DNA from: Flavobacteriaceae bacterium
Lineage (GTDB): Bacteria > Bacteroidota > Bacteroidia > Flavobacteriales > Flavobacteriaceae
Assembly (NCBI GenBank): GCA_008081175.1
Contig: VMCW01000139.1
Coordinates: 1-7,792 of the forward strand
Direction of reading: 5' to 3'
Length of the DNA: 7,792 bases
Part shown: piece by piece, positions 1-6,514 of the stretch
How the letters are laid out: each line of letters starts with the position of its first letter
How positions within the stretch are numbered: position 1 is the first letter of the stretch
Notes under the pieces: model-generated
The model's database searches: none
What the model saw: only the letters and a program-made list of their open reading frames with translations
Told to the model about the DNA's origin: nothing
Made by a program: the position numbers and the translations under genes

Positions 1-3000
1 AGTCAGCGTTCTAGACACTGGCATAAATCCTCCGTCATATCCAAGTTGAATATCATTACCCGTTTGAATTTCTGGGTTAAGACCCGAGTAATTAGTAACG
101 GTTAATAAGTTTTGACCTTGGAAATAAATCTGTCCACCACTTATCCCAAGAGTTTCATTTAATGAATCTGCAAAAGTGTAAGTTAACTGAACATTTCTAA
201 GTCTAAAGTAAGATGCGTCTTCAATTAGGTATGTAGACGTTCTACTACTAATTTGGTCATTCGCATCCATGATTGGAGAAGTTGCATTTGGATTAGCAGC
301 TACCCACTGAGATCTAGGAGCAGAAGGGTTGCTTGGTTGCCAAGCCTCTTCTAATGCTCTTCTTGATCTGTTTCCTTGGAAGGTGTTGAAGTCTGCAAAA
401 TAACGTACGTAGTTGTATACGTCATTTCCTTGAACTCCATTACCAAATACATTCAAGTTGAAGTTTTTGTAGGCAACATTTAAATTGATACCATAAACAA
501 AGTCAGGGTGTGGATTACCGATAATTGTTCTATCCGCATCACTGATCTGACCGTCTCCGTTTACGTCAGCATATTTAAATTTACCTGGAGCGTTGTAACC
601 TGTAGTTCCATAAGGAGCCCATGCATCAGCTTCCGCTTGTGTTTGGAAAATTCCTTCAACCTGGAATCCGTAAAGAGAAGAAATTGGACTACCTACTTCA
701 GTAATGTTTAACGCAGGTACTCTTCGGTTAGAACCAAAGATTGGTGTATCGAATTCATCTAATTTAAGGATTTCGTTGCGGTAAGTTGAAATGTTACCTC
801 CTAAAGACACTGTAAATTCTCCAATATCTTCTGTGTAGTTGATTGCAAAATCAATACCCTCATTGTACATTTCACCTACGTTTACAGCTGGTGCACCAGC
901 ATCCCCAGCAGAATAAATTACTGGAACGGTAAGTAATAAGTCAGAAGTTGTTCTGTTCCAAAGGTCTAATTCAACAGTCATCTTTTGATCAAATAATAAA
1001 GCGTCAAGACCGATGTTGTTTGAAACTGTTGCTTCCCATTTTGCTGCAGGGTTACCAAATTGTGCTGGGTCGTATCCTAATGTTGGATCAGACGCACTAC
1101 CATCGATTGGGTAACCAGAGTTGTATGCAGAAGATCTAAACTGTGTGTAAGCATTGTAGTCTCCAATTTCTTGGTTACCTGTTTTACCCCATCCATAACG
1201 TAATTTTAAATCATCTACCCAAGAAGCACCAGACATAAAGTCTTCTTCAGACAATCTCCATCCTAAACTGAATGCAGGGAAGATTGCGCTGTTTGTCGCT
1301 TGCTTGAATCGTGAAGAAGCATCATTACGAACAGTAAACTGCGCCAAGTACTTTTCATTGTACTGGTAGTTTGCTTGAGCAAACTGAGACCATAAAGAAA
1401 AGTCTTTGTATATATTACCATAGTTTGAGGCAGTAGATTGGTTTCCTAAATCCAAGTAACTAATAATTGAAGTTGTTTGAAATGGGAAACGCTGTCTTCC
1501 AGCTCCGAAGTATTCTCCAAAACCTTCAATCGCTTCTACACCTACATAAGCACTTATATCGTGAATATCATTAAGTACTTTTGCCCATGATAGGGTGTTG
1601 GTCCAAGTCCACTCATAACCCCAGTCTTGAGAACTGCTTTGGCTGTTTATGAAGTTACCTTCCACATATTCTGGTTGAGGTCTTCCGATGTCTAAAGCTC
1701 TTCGGGTAGTGATATCAGCCCCAAAGCTAGATTTGAATTTAAAATCTTCTGCAATAGTCAATTCAGCGTAAATATTTCCGAACATTCTCGCTCTTCTCGC
1801 TCTATCGTCTTGATTTCTAAATTGTGTAGCGTAAGGGTTGTAGTTGTTACCCAAGTTCAAACCACGAGAACCAGCAAAGTTACCAGCGATATCATAATTA
1901 GGTAGTAGTGGGTGGTGTTTGTATGCACCGGATACAGCATTTTGCTCACCGTCGTTACCATAGCCCCCTTTTCTATTATCAAGAGATAAAGTAAAGTTCT
2001 CACCTACTTCAAGTCTTCCTTCTAAGGTTTTAGTAGAAGAGTTGACACGGATTGAAGCTCTTTCATATCCTTGGTACTTGATAACGGCATCTTGGCTGAA
2101 GTATGTAGCGTTGAATGCGTATTGTGAGTTTTCATTGGCACCACTAGCATCAATTGAGTGCTGCATGATAGGTGCATTGTTATTTGTCATCAATTCCCAC
2201 CAGTTTGTATCCGCAGAACGTGTAATCGCGTAAATGTTGCTAGGAGTTAATGAGTATAAAGACTCATCAACAGAACTTGCACCACTAGGGAATACATAGT
2301 TAGGAATAGAGATTTGTGGGTTTTCAGGTGTTCCACTGAAACCATACTGACCGTGAGAAGGTGTTTTACCTGCGTAGTAGTCAGCTAAGTAAAGATATTC
2401 TCCAAGACCTCTTGCATCTAGTGCATCAACGTCTTTTTCAGGAGTTTGCCAACCGTAGAAAGTGCTGTAAGTGATTTTTCCAGCACCTACTTTACCTTTT
2501 TTGGTAGTGATAATGATTACCCCGTTTGCTGCTCTAGATCCGTAGATAGAAGCTGCAGAAGCATCTTTCAAAATTTGCAAAGACTCAATATCTTGAGGGT
2601 TTAGGTTTCCTTGTGATTGCGAAGGTACTCCGTCAATAATATAGAGGGGATTGTTGTTTCCAATAGTACCAAAACCACGGATACGAACTGTTGCCTCACC
2701 ACCTGGAGTTGCATCACTTACAATCGAAATACCTGAAGCTCTACCTTGCATCTGTTGAGAGAAAGTAGTCGCAGGAACAGAAGTTAATTCATCTGCTTCA
2801 ATTGTTGATACTGCACCTGTAATGTCTCTTTTAGATTGAGTACCGTAACCTGTTGTTACAATAACTTCTTGAAGTAAATTTCCAAGAGCCAATGTAATGG
2901 TTAAATTGTCGCCAGTGACTGATACTTCTTGTGTTTGATAACCCACAAAAGAAACGATCAGGATGTCTCCCTGAGAAGCTTCAATCGAGAAATTACCATC

Positions 3001-3165
3001 AAAATCAGTTGTGGCAAAATTGTTTGTCCCCTGAACCAGTAGTGTAGCACCGGGTAGTGGACCGTCATCGCTCGTTACAACACCAGTAACTGACTGAGCG
3101 TAAATTCCCGCACTCATCACAAAAGCGAAGAGAAACAAGAACTTTTTTAAGAACTCTTTTTTCAT
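1..3165 (-). CDS. SusC/RagA-family TonB-dependent outer-membrane receptor, 3' end cut by window edge
   Basis: Outer-membrane importer that, with a SusD-type lipoprotein, takes up oligosaccharides or other large substrates using TonB energy. My translation from 3165 is open for 1055 codons to the left edge. Residues 1-23 form a signal peptide (basic start, hydrophobic core, cleavage likely after GIYA). Residues 24 to about 98 are a carboxypeptidase-regulatory-like (CarboxypepD_reg) domain, followed by a TonB-box-like segment near residue 100 (EVIVTTGYG). The plug carries LYIIDGVP (174-181) and ends at ITTKKGK (to 225); a 22-strand barrel is expected after that. Residues 867-878 (DVNGDGQISDAD) resemble an EF-hand calcium loop, common in this family. 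The visible end, PVSRTLT, is normally about ten residues before the terminal phenylalanine, so little is missing. Two ATGs are in tandem (3168 and 3165); either may be the start. A susD gene should follow past position 1. The substrate cannot be read from the sequence; divergent lacI suggests a carbohydrate. Confidence 0.97.
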   Translation of the reverse strand, partial: MKKEFLKKFLFLFAFVMSAGIYAQSVTGVVTSDDGPLPGATLLVQGTNNFATTDFDGNFSIEASQGDILIVSFVGYQTQEVSVTGDNLTITLALGNLLQEVIVTTGYGTQSKRDITGAVSTIEADELTSVPATTFSQQMQGRASGISIVSDATPGGEATVRIRGFGTIGNNNPLYIIDGVPSQSQGNLNPQDIESLQILKDASAASIYGSRAANGVIIITTKKGKVGAGKITYSTFYGWQTPEKDVDALDARGLGEYLYLADYYAGKTPSHGQYGFSGTPENPQISIPNYVFPSGASSVDESLYSLTPSNIYAITRSADTNWWELMTNNNAPIMQHSIDASGANENSQYAFNATYFSQDAVIKYQGYERASIRVNSSTKTLEGRLEVGENFTLSLDNRKGGYGNDGEQNAVSGAYKHHPLLPNYDIAGNFAGSRGLNLGNNYNPYATQFRNQDDRARRARMFGNIYAELTIAEDFKFKSSFGADITTRRALDIGRPQPEYVEGNFINSQSSSQDWGYEWTWTNTLSWAKVLNDIHDISAYVGVEAIEGFGEYFGAGRQRFPFQTTSIISYLDLGNQSTASNYGNIYKDFSLWSQFAQANYQYNEKYLAQFTVRNDASSRFKQATNSAIFPAFSLGWRLSEEDFMSGASWVDDLKLRYGWGKTGNQEIGDYNAYTQFRSSAYNSGYPIDGSASDPTLGYDPAQFGNPAAKWEATVSNNIGLDALLFDQKMTVELDLWNRTTSDLLLTVPVIYSAGDAGAPAVNVGEMYNEGIDFAINYTEDIGEFTVSLGGNISTYRNEILKLDEFDTPIFGSNRRVPALNITEVGSPISSLYGFQVEGIFQTQAEADAWAPYGTTGYNAPGKFKYADVNGDGQISDADRTIIGNPHPDFVYGINLNVAYKNFNLNVFGNGVQGNDVYNYVRYFADFNTFQGNRSRRALEEAWQPSNPSAPRSQWVAANPNATSPIMDANDQISSRTSTYLIEDASYFRLRNVQLTYTFADSLNETLGISGGQIYFQGQNLLTVTNYSGLNPEIQTGNDIQLGYDGGFMPVSRTLT

Positions 3166-3197
3166 CATTTGGTTTAATTAATTAATATAGTTAATAG

Positions 3198-3215
3198 TTG
3201 ATTTGTTTAAATCAA
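3198..3215. repeat. 18-bp inverted repeat in the susC leader/promoter region
   Basis: Perfect 7-bp arms TTGATTT and AAATCAA flank the spacer GTTT. It lies 33-50 bases upstream of the susC start and overlaps the best, still weak, candidate -7 element for susC. It could be a second regulator site or a weak leader hairpin. It lacks a central CpG, so it is a poorer LacI-family operator candidate than the palindrome at 3280-3295. In such AT-rich DNA a chance origin is possible. Confidence 0.4.
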
Positions 3216-3220
3216 ACACA
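3213..3220 (-). promoter_or_regulatory. Possible susC promoter -7 element
   Basis: On the minus strand this reads TGTGTTTG, a 7 of 8 match to the Bacteroidota -7 consensus TAnnTTTG. A transcript starting a few bases downstream would have a leader of about 40 nt before the susC ATG. I see no clear TTG -33 element at the usual spacing, so this is only the best candidate in the region. Confidence 0.25.
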
Positions 3221-3266
3221 ATAATAACGATGTTTTATCGAAATTCTTAATTAATTGTTAAAAAAA

Positions 3267-3288
3267 TTACTAAATAGTTACTAAATCG
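3267..3288. repeat. Two tandem copies of an 11-bp repeat
   Basis: TTACTAAATAG (3267-3277) is followed directly by TTACTAAATCG (3278-3288), identical at 10 of 11 positions. The period of 11 bp is about one helical turn, so both copies face the same side of the DNA. The second copy forms the left half of the palindrome at 3280-3295; the first copy could be an auxiliary half-site. Confidence 0.6.
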
Positions 3289-3295
3289 TTTTAGT
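3280..3295. promoter_or_regulatory. Putative LacI-family operator with central CpG
   Basis: ACTAAATCGTTTTAGT has perfect 6-bp arms (ACTAAA/TTTAGT) around TCGT, with the CpG at the exact centre (3287-3288). LacI-family repressors typically bind such 14-18 bp palindromes, with a hinge-helix leucine wedged into the central CpG step; the adjacent regulator keeps that leucine (L55). The site ends 35 bp before the lacI ATG, just upstream of its candidate -7 element, fitting autoregulation. It lies 115 bp or more upstream of the susC start, a position that would suit upstream activation or looping better than simple occlusion of that promoter. Binding is inferred. Confidence 0.55.
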
Positions 3296-3301
3296 TTATC
3301 T

Positions 3302-3309
3302 TAACTTTA
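3302..3309 (+). promoter_or_regulatory. Possible lacI promoter -7 element
   Basis: TAACTTTA matches the Bacteroidota -7 consensus TAnnTTTG at all but the last position. Transcription would begin around 3314-3316, giving a short leader of about 15 nt before the ATG at 3331. No convincing TTG -33 box is visible; the putative operator at 3280-3295 occupies that area. Confidence 0.3.
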
Positions 3310-3330
3310 CCTTTAACTAATAAAATCTTG

Positions 3331-4350
3331 ATGAAGTCTTCACTAAAGCAAATTGCTTCAGAACTTAATCTATCGACAGCCGCTGTGTCTAAGGCTTTAA
3401 ATGATTATCCCGATATCAGTAAAAACACAAAAAAAAGAGTTAATACTTATGTGAAAAAAATAGGATATCAACCCAATACACATGCGCGCTTTTTAAGAAC
3501 TAAAAAGTCTCAGACTATAGCTCTTATTCTTCCTAACACTACAGATTCTTTGCTTTCAACTATAGCAGAAGATATTCTTGTAAAAGCCGAATATTTAGGT
3601 TATAACATACTAGTAAGCTGTTCCAAAGAGTCTGAAGAAATTGAAAAAAGACTTGTCAATCGATTTTTACAACAAAAAGTAGATGGCATCATTATGTCGT
3701 TATCAAGCACTACTTCAGACTACAGTCATTTAGTCGACATACAATCCAATACAACTACTTTAGTACTTTTTAATACTACAGCTAGGACAGTCAATTGCAA
3801 TCGAGTTTATTTGAATGATAAAGAGGCCGCTTTAAATGCCACAAATCATTTAATTGCAAACGGTTGTTCGCAAATTGCTCATTTTAGAGGACCACTAACC
3901 CCACAAAATTCGATTGATCGTTATCTGGGCTATCGAGAAGCGTTAAACAGCAGCAAGCTCCCCTTCGATTCAGAAAAAATACTTCTAGCTGAAAAAGGTA
4001 ACGCAGAGGAGGGTTACACGCTCGCCAAAACACTCTACAACAAAAAAATTACAATAGATGGGCTCTTTTGTTTTAATGATGCCCTAGCTCTTGGAGCAAT
4101 GCGTTTTTTCAATGAAAAAGGAGTGAAAATACCCAAAGATATAAGTATAATGGGCTTTGGAAACAGCAACATCAGCGCTTATAGTTCTCCATCATTAAGC
4201 ACAGTAGATCATGAAATAAGCACTATGGGGGCAAAAATCATGGAAGTTTTTTTGGATGAAGAACAATCCAAAAAAGAAAACGAGGAGATTGTAGTAAAAA
4301 AAATTCTTTTAAAGAATAAAGTAATTGCCCGAGAATCTACCTTGAAATAA
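3331..4350 (+). CDS. LacI-family (LacI/GalR) transcriptional regulator
   Basis: DNA-binding regulator of 339 residues, the usual length for the family. Residues 5-25 form the helix-turn-helix (LKQIASELNLSTAAVSKALN, recognition helix about 15-24). The hinge helix follows at about 49-59 (NTHARFLRTKK), with leucine L55 in the position that normally intercalates the central operator step. From about residue 62 (TIALILPN) to the end is a periplasmic-binding-protein-like sugar-sensing and dimerisation domain; MGFGNSNISAYSSPSLSTVDH is the typical late segment of that fold. I chose ATG 3331; the in-frame TTG at 3328 adds one residue and is less likely. No Shine-Dalgarno sequence is seen, which is normal in this phylum. 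The gene is divergent from susC with 165 bp between the start codons, so it probably controls that transporter in response to a sugar or sugar phosphate. The ligand and the sign of control cannot be told from sequence. Confidence 0.95.
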   Translation: MKSSLKQIASELNLSTAAVSKALNDYPDISKNTKKRVNTYVKKIGYQPNTHARFLRTKKSQTIALILPNTTDSLLSTIAEDILVKAEYLGYNILVSCSKESEEIEKRLVNRFLQQKVDGIIMSLSSTTSDYSHLVDIQSNTTTLVLFNTTARTVNCNRVYLNDKEAALNATNHLIANGCSQIAHFRGPLTPQNSIDRYLGYREALNSSKLPFDSEKILLAEKGNAEEGYTLAKTLYNKKITIDGLFCFNDALALGAMRFFNEKGVKIPKDISIMGFGNSNISAYSSPSLSTVDHEISTMGAKIMEVFLDEEQSKKENEEIVVKKILLKNKVIARESTLK

Positions 4351-4357
4351 AATTGAA

Positions 4358-4393
4358 AAAAGCCATAAGGAGTAATCTATCCTTATGGCTTTT
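4358..4393. terminator. Bidirectional hairpin terminator after lacI
   Basis: A perfect 13-bp stem (AAAAGCCATAAGG with CCTTATGGCTTTT) closes a 10-base loop at 4371-4380. It starts 8 bases after the lacI stop. On the plus strand it is followed by TTTTATTT; on the minus strand by six Ts. It can therefore end lacI transcripts and also those coming from ruvB-queG, whose last stop is 64 bases away. Confidence 0.85.
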
Positions 4394-4416
4394 ATTTGGG
4401 TTTCTTGAAGTATTAA

Positions 4417-4456
4417 TTAGTAATTCGGATCCTGTGTTAAAGTTGGTTCTCCCTCT
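4417..4456 (-). pseudogene. Possible remnant: last codons of a susD-like gene
   Basis: Directly after the queG stop the minus strand reads EGEPTLTQDPNY followed by a TAA stop at 4417-4419. SusD/RagB-family lipoproteins typically end in a motif like LTQNPGY or LTQNPNY, so the LTQDPNY-stop here is a close match. The frame has no start codon: upstream it runs only to a stop at 4480-4482 inside queG, so it cannot be an independent gene. It abuts queG almost exactly and is followed 23 bases later by the hairpin terminator, as a real operon end would be. The likely story is a susD 3' end left behind by deletion or recombination. Chance similarity over so few codons cannot be excluded. Confidence 0.45.
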
Positions 4457-5377
4457 TTAAAGGAACTTAATGTTTCTTTTTAGACCTTCAAACTTAGTAC
4501 GTTGCACGGCGCTGTTTTTAAAAACGGTTGTAAACACCTCATTTGTAAGCTCGTCCCAATCTCCTTTTGACATCTTTAGTAAATCGGGATGCGGATCAAA
4601 TTGAGGTTCTTGATGGGGAGTGGAAAAGCGGTTCCATGGACATACTGTCTGACAGACATCACAGCCAAAGACCCAATTGTCCATTTTACCTTTAAAATCC
4701 TCTGGTATTGCTTCCTTCAATTCGATTGTGAGGTATGAAATGCATTTACTACCATCTATTTGGTAGGGCTGGATGAGTGCTTCTGTAGGACAAGCATCTA
4801 TACAAGCGGTACAATTACCACAGTGGTCTGTTGTGGGTGTGTCGTATGTTAATTCTAAATCGAGAATTAACTCTGCGATAAAAAAGAAAGAACCCACCTT
4901 TTTAGAGATCAAATTGGTGTTTTTGCCTACCCAACCCAAGCCACTTTTGGCAGCCCACGCTTTGTCCATAACAGGTGCTGAATCCACAAAAACACGCCCT
5001 TCTACCGCTCCTATGCTTCTGTGGATGAAATCCATTAATTTTTTAAGCTTTTCCTTAATTACAAAATGATAGTCCGTACCGTATGCATAAGTTGAAATTT
5101 TTGGAGCATTCGGGTCGGTTTGTACTTGATCAGTGTGATAATTTAATAATAATGAAACCACACTTTTAGCACCAGGGACAAGTAATCTGGGGTCTAAACG
5201 CTTGTCAAAATGATTCGCCATATAGCCCATTTGTCCATGGTGATTTTGGTGCAACCATTGCTCCAGTTTTGGGGCCTCTTCTTCCAAAAATCCGGCTTTG
5301 GAAATTCCACACGAAAGAAACCCCAAAGTCAAAGCTTGTTCTTTGATTAATGCTGCATGTTTTGAAGGGGTACTCAC
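4457..5377 (-). CDS. queG: Epoxyqueuosine reductase QueG
   Basis: Cytoplasmic cobalamin- and iron-sulfur-dependent enzyme that reduces epoxyqueuosine to queuosine at the wobble position of GUN-anticodon tRNAs, the last step of queuosine synthesis. It has 306 residues. The N-terminal DUF1730 region leads into VDSAPVMDKAWAAKSGLGWVG (131-151); D132 fits the conserved acid near the cobalamin. Two [4Fe-4S] ferredoxin-type motifs follow: CGNCTACIDACP (C186, C189, C192, C196) and CDVCQTVCP (C239, C242, C246), with C212 between them. The C-terminus GLKRNIKFL is typical of the family. It is shorter than the roughly 380-residue E. coli protein because the C-terminal HEAT-like region is absent, as is common in this phylum. 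The start codon is GTG; the next in-frame ATG is residue 50, inside the conserved domain. It lies 15 nt after ruvB and is probably co-transcribed with it. Confidence 0.97.
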   Translation of the reverse strand: MSTPSKHAALIKEQALTLGFLSCGISKAGFLEEEAPKLEQWLHQNHHGQMGYMANHFDKRLDPRLLVPGAKSVVSLLLNYHTDQVQTDPNAPKISTYAYGTDYHFVIKEKLKKLMDFIHRSIGAVEGRVFVDSAPVMDKAWAAKSGLGWVGKNTNLISKKVGSFFFIAELILDLELTYDTPTTDHCGNCTACIDACPTEALIQPYQIDGSKCISYLTIELKEAIPEDFKGKMDNWVFGCDVCQTVCPWNRFSTPHQEPQFDPHPDLLKMSKGDWDELTNEVFTTVFKNSAVQRTKFEGLKRNIKFL

Positions 5378-5392
5378 TACTTTACAAAGGGA

Positions 5393-6412
5393 TTAAAACA
5401 GGCCTTCTTGGTTGTTTTGTATTCTGCCGAGATGCTTATAAGCTCTTGCTGTTACTTCGCGTCCTCTGGGAGTGCGAACTATGAATCCCTGCTGTATCAA
5501 AAACGGCTCATATACCTCTTCTATCGTTTCTGCATTTTCAGAAACTGCAGTTGCCAAAGTGGTAATTCCCACAGGACCTCCTTTGAACTTATCGATTAAA
5601 GTAGTTAAGATTTTATTATCCATTTCATCTAGACCATGTGCATCCACCTGAAGGGCCTTAAGTCCGTATTGGGTGATGTCCATACTGATGGTTCCATTGC
5701 CTTTGATTTGAGCAAAATCACGTACTCGTCGTAACAATCCATTGGATATCCTTGGTGTCCCTCTACTCCTTCCGGCAATTTCTATTGCTGCCTCCTGATC
5801 AATGGGTATATTTAAAATAGCGGCACTACGTTCTACGATTGTAGCCAAAAGTTCTGTAGAATAGTATTCCAAACGGTTACTGATTCCAAATCGAGCACGC
5901 ATGGGAGCGGTTAACAAGCCAGATCGGGTAGTAGCCCCTACCAACGTAAAAGGCTCCAGATTGATTTGAACCGTTCGTGCATTGGGCCCAGATTCAATCA
6001 AGATGTCTATTTTGTAATCCTCCATAGCGGAATACAAATACTCCTCCACTACAGGACTTAAACGGTGAATTTCATCAATAAAAAGGATGTCTCTAGGCTG
6101 TAAATTGGTCAGTAAACCCGCCAAATCTCCTGGTTTGTCCAACACCGGCCCAGAAGTGAGCTTGATGCCCACATTTAACTCGTTTGCAAGGATATGAGCT
6201 AATGTAGTTTTTCCTAAACCGGGAGGACCGTGAAATAGCGTGTGGTCCAAAGCTTCGTCCCGTTGCTTTGCTGCAGAGACAAACACTTTTAAATTTTCTA
6301 AAAGCATGTCTTGACCTGCAAAATCATCAAAACTCAACGGCCGCAGGGCACGATCAATGTCATTTTCTTCCTTTGAAAAATGTTGGTCTGTGGGATCTAA
6401 ATGCTCGTTCAT
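5393..6412 (-). CDS. ruvB: Holliday junction branch migration ATPase RuvB
   Basis: Hexameric AAA+ motor that, with RuvA, drives branch migration of Holliday junctions during recombination and repair, ahead of cleavage by RuvC. The protein is 339 residues, full length. After the conserved ALRPLSFDDFAGQ (22-34) come Walker A GPPGLGKTT (62-70), Walker B LFIDEIH (110-116), sensor 1 GATTR (159-163), the arginine finger R174 in MRARFG, and the sensor 2 region GRSRGTPR (214-221). The C-terminal winged-helix domain includes KFKGGPVG (275-282) and the DNA-binding TPRGREVTARAYKHLG (314-329). All catalytic residues are present. The ATG at 6412 gives the N-terminus MNEHLDP usual in bacteroidete RuvB. queG follows 15 nt downstream. 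A promoter-like TATATTTG sits only 5 nt before the ATG, so the message could be nearly leaderless. Confidence 0.99.
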   Translation of the reverse strand: MNEHLDPTDQHFSKEENDIDRALRPLSFDDFAGQDMLLENLKVFVSAAKQRDEALDHTLFHGPPGLGKTTLAHILANELNVGIKLTSGPVLDKPGDLAGLLTNLQPRDILFIDEIHRLSPVVEEYLYSAMEDYKIDILIESGPNARTVQINLEPFTLVGATTRSGLLTAPMRARFGISNRLEYYSTELLATIVERSAAILNIPIDQEAAIEIAGRSRGTPRISNGLLRRVRDFAQIKGNGTISMDITQYGLKALQVDAHGLDEMDNKILTTLIDKFKGGPVGITTLATAVSENAETIEEVYEPFLIQQGFIVRTPRGREVTARAYKHLGRIQNNQEGLF

Positions 6413-6417
6413 TCTTC

Positions 6418-6425
6418 CAAATATA
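6418..6425 (-). promoter_or_regulatory. Putative ruvB-queG promoter (-7 element)
   Basis: On the minus strand this reads TATATTTG, a full match to the Bacteroidota -7 consensus TAnnTTTG. A GTTT lies 19 nt upstream, a partial match to the TTG -33 element at acceptable spacing. The element ends 5 nt before the ruvB ATG (6412), so transcription would start at or next to the start codon. It lies downstream of the cox1 terminator, fitting an independent promoter for ruvB-queG. Confidence 0.45.
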
Positions 6426-6462
6426 GGAAATTCACCTGCTCGTTAAACGCTTTTATAGTCAT

Positions 6463-6495
6463 AAAAAAACCCGCTCGAATCAATCGGCGGGTTTT
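6463..6495 (-). terminator. Rho-independent terminator after cytochrome oxidase subunit I gene
   Basis: AAAACCCGC (6466-6474) pairs with GCGGGTTTT (6487-6495). The 12-base loop can be tightened by a further CGA/TCG pairing. On the minus strand the GC-rich stem is followed by seven Ts (6469 down to 6463). It begins about 20 bases after the stop at 6515-6517 and separates this gene from ruvB. A weaker T-run on the other side makes plus-strand activity possible, but no plus-strand gene needs it. Confidence 0.88.
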
Positions 6496-6514
6496 AATTT
6501 TAATTCTATAGGAG

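Noticed and set aside
508..2233. Short plus-strand open frames at 508-711, 948-1139 and 2042-2233
   Set aside because: All lie antisense to the continuous susC frame, have no recognisable domains and are explained as shadows of it.
3229..3240. Small CGAT...ATCG inverted repeat
   Set aside because: Four-base arms in AT-rich DNA are expected by chance and do not extend.
3328..3330. TTG as the lacI start codon
   Set aside because: An ATG follows immediately, and N-termini of this family usually begin a few residues before the helix-turn-helix; the ATG is the simpler choice.
4773..5069. 98-codon plus-strand frame opposite queG
   Set aside because: It is antisense to the conserved cysteine and active-site region of queG and shows no family features.
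5408..5599. 63-codon plus-strand frame opposite ruvB
   Set aside because: It is antisense to the RuvB winged-helix region; its composition is that of a shadow frame.
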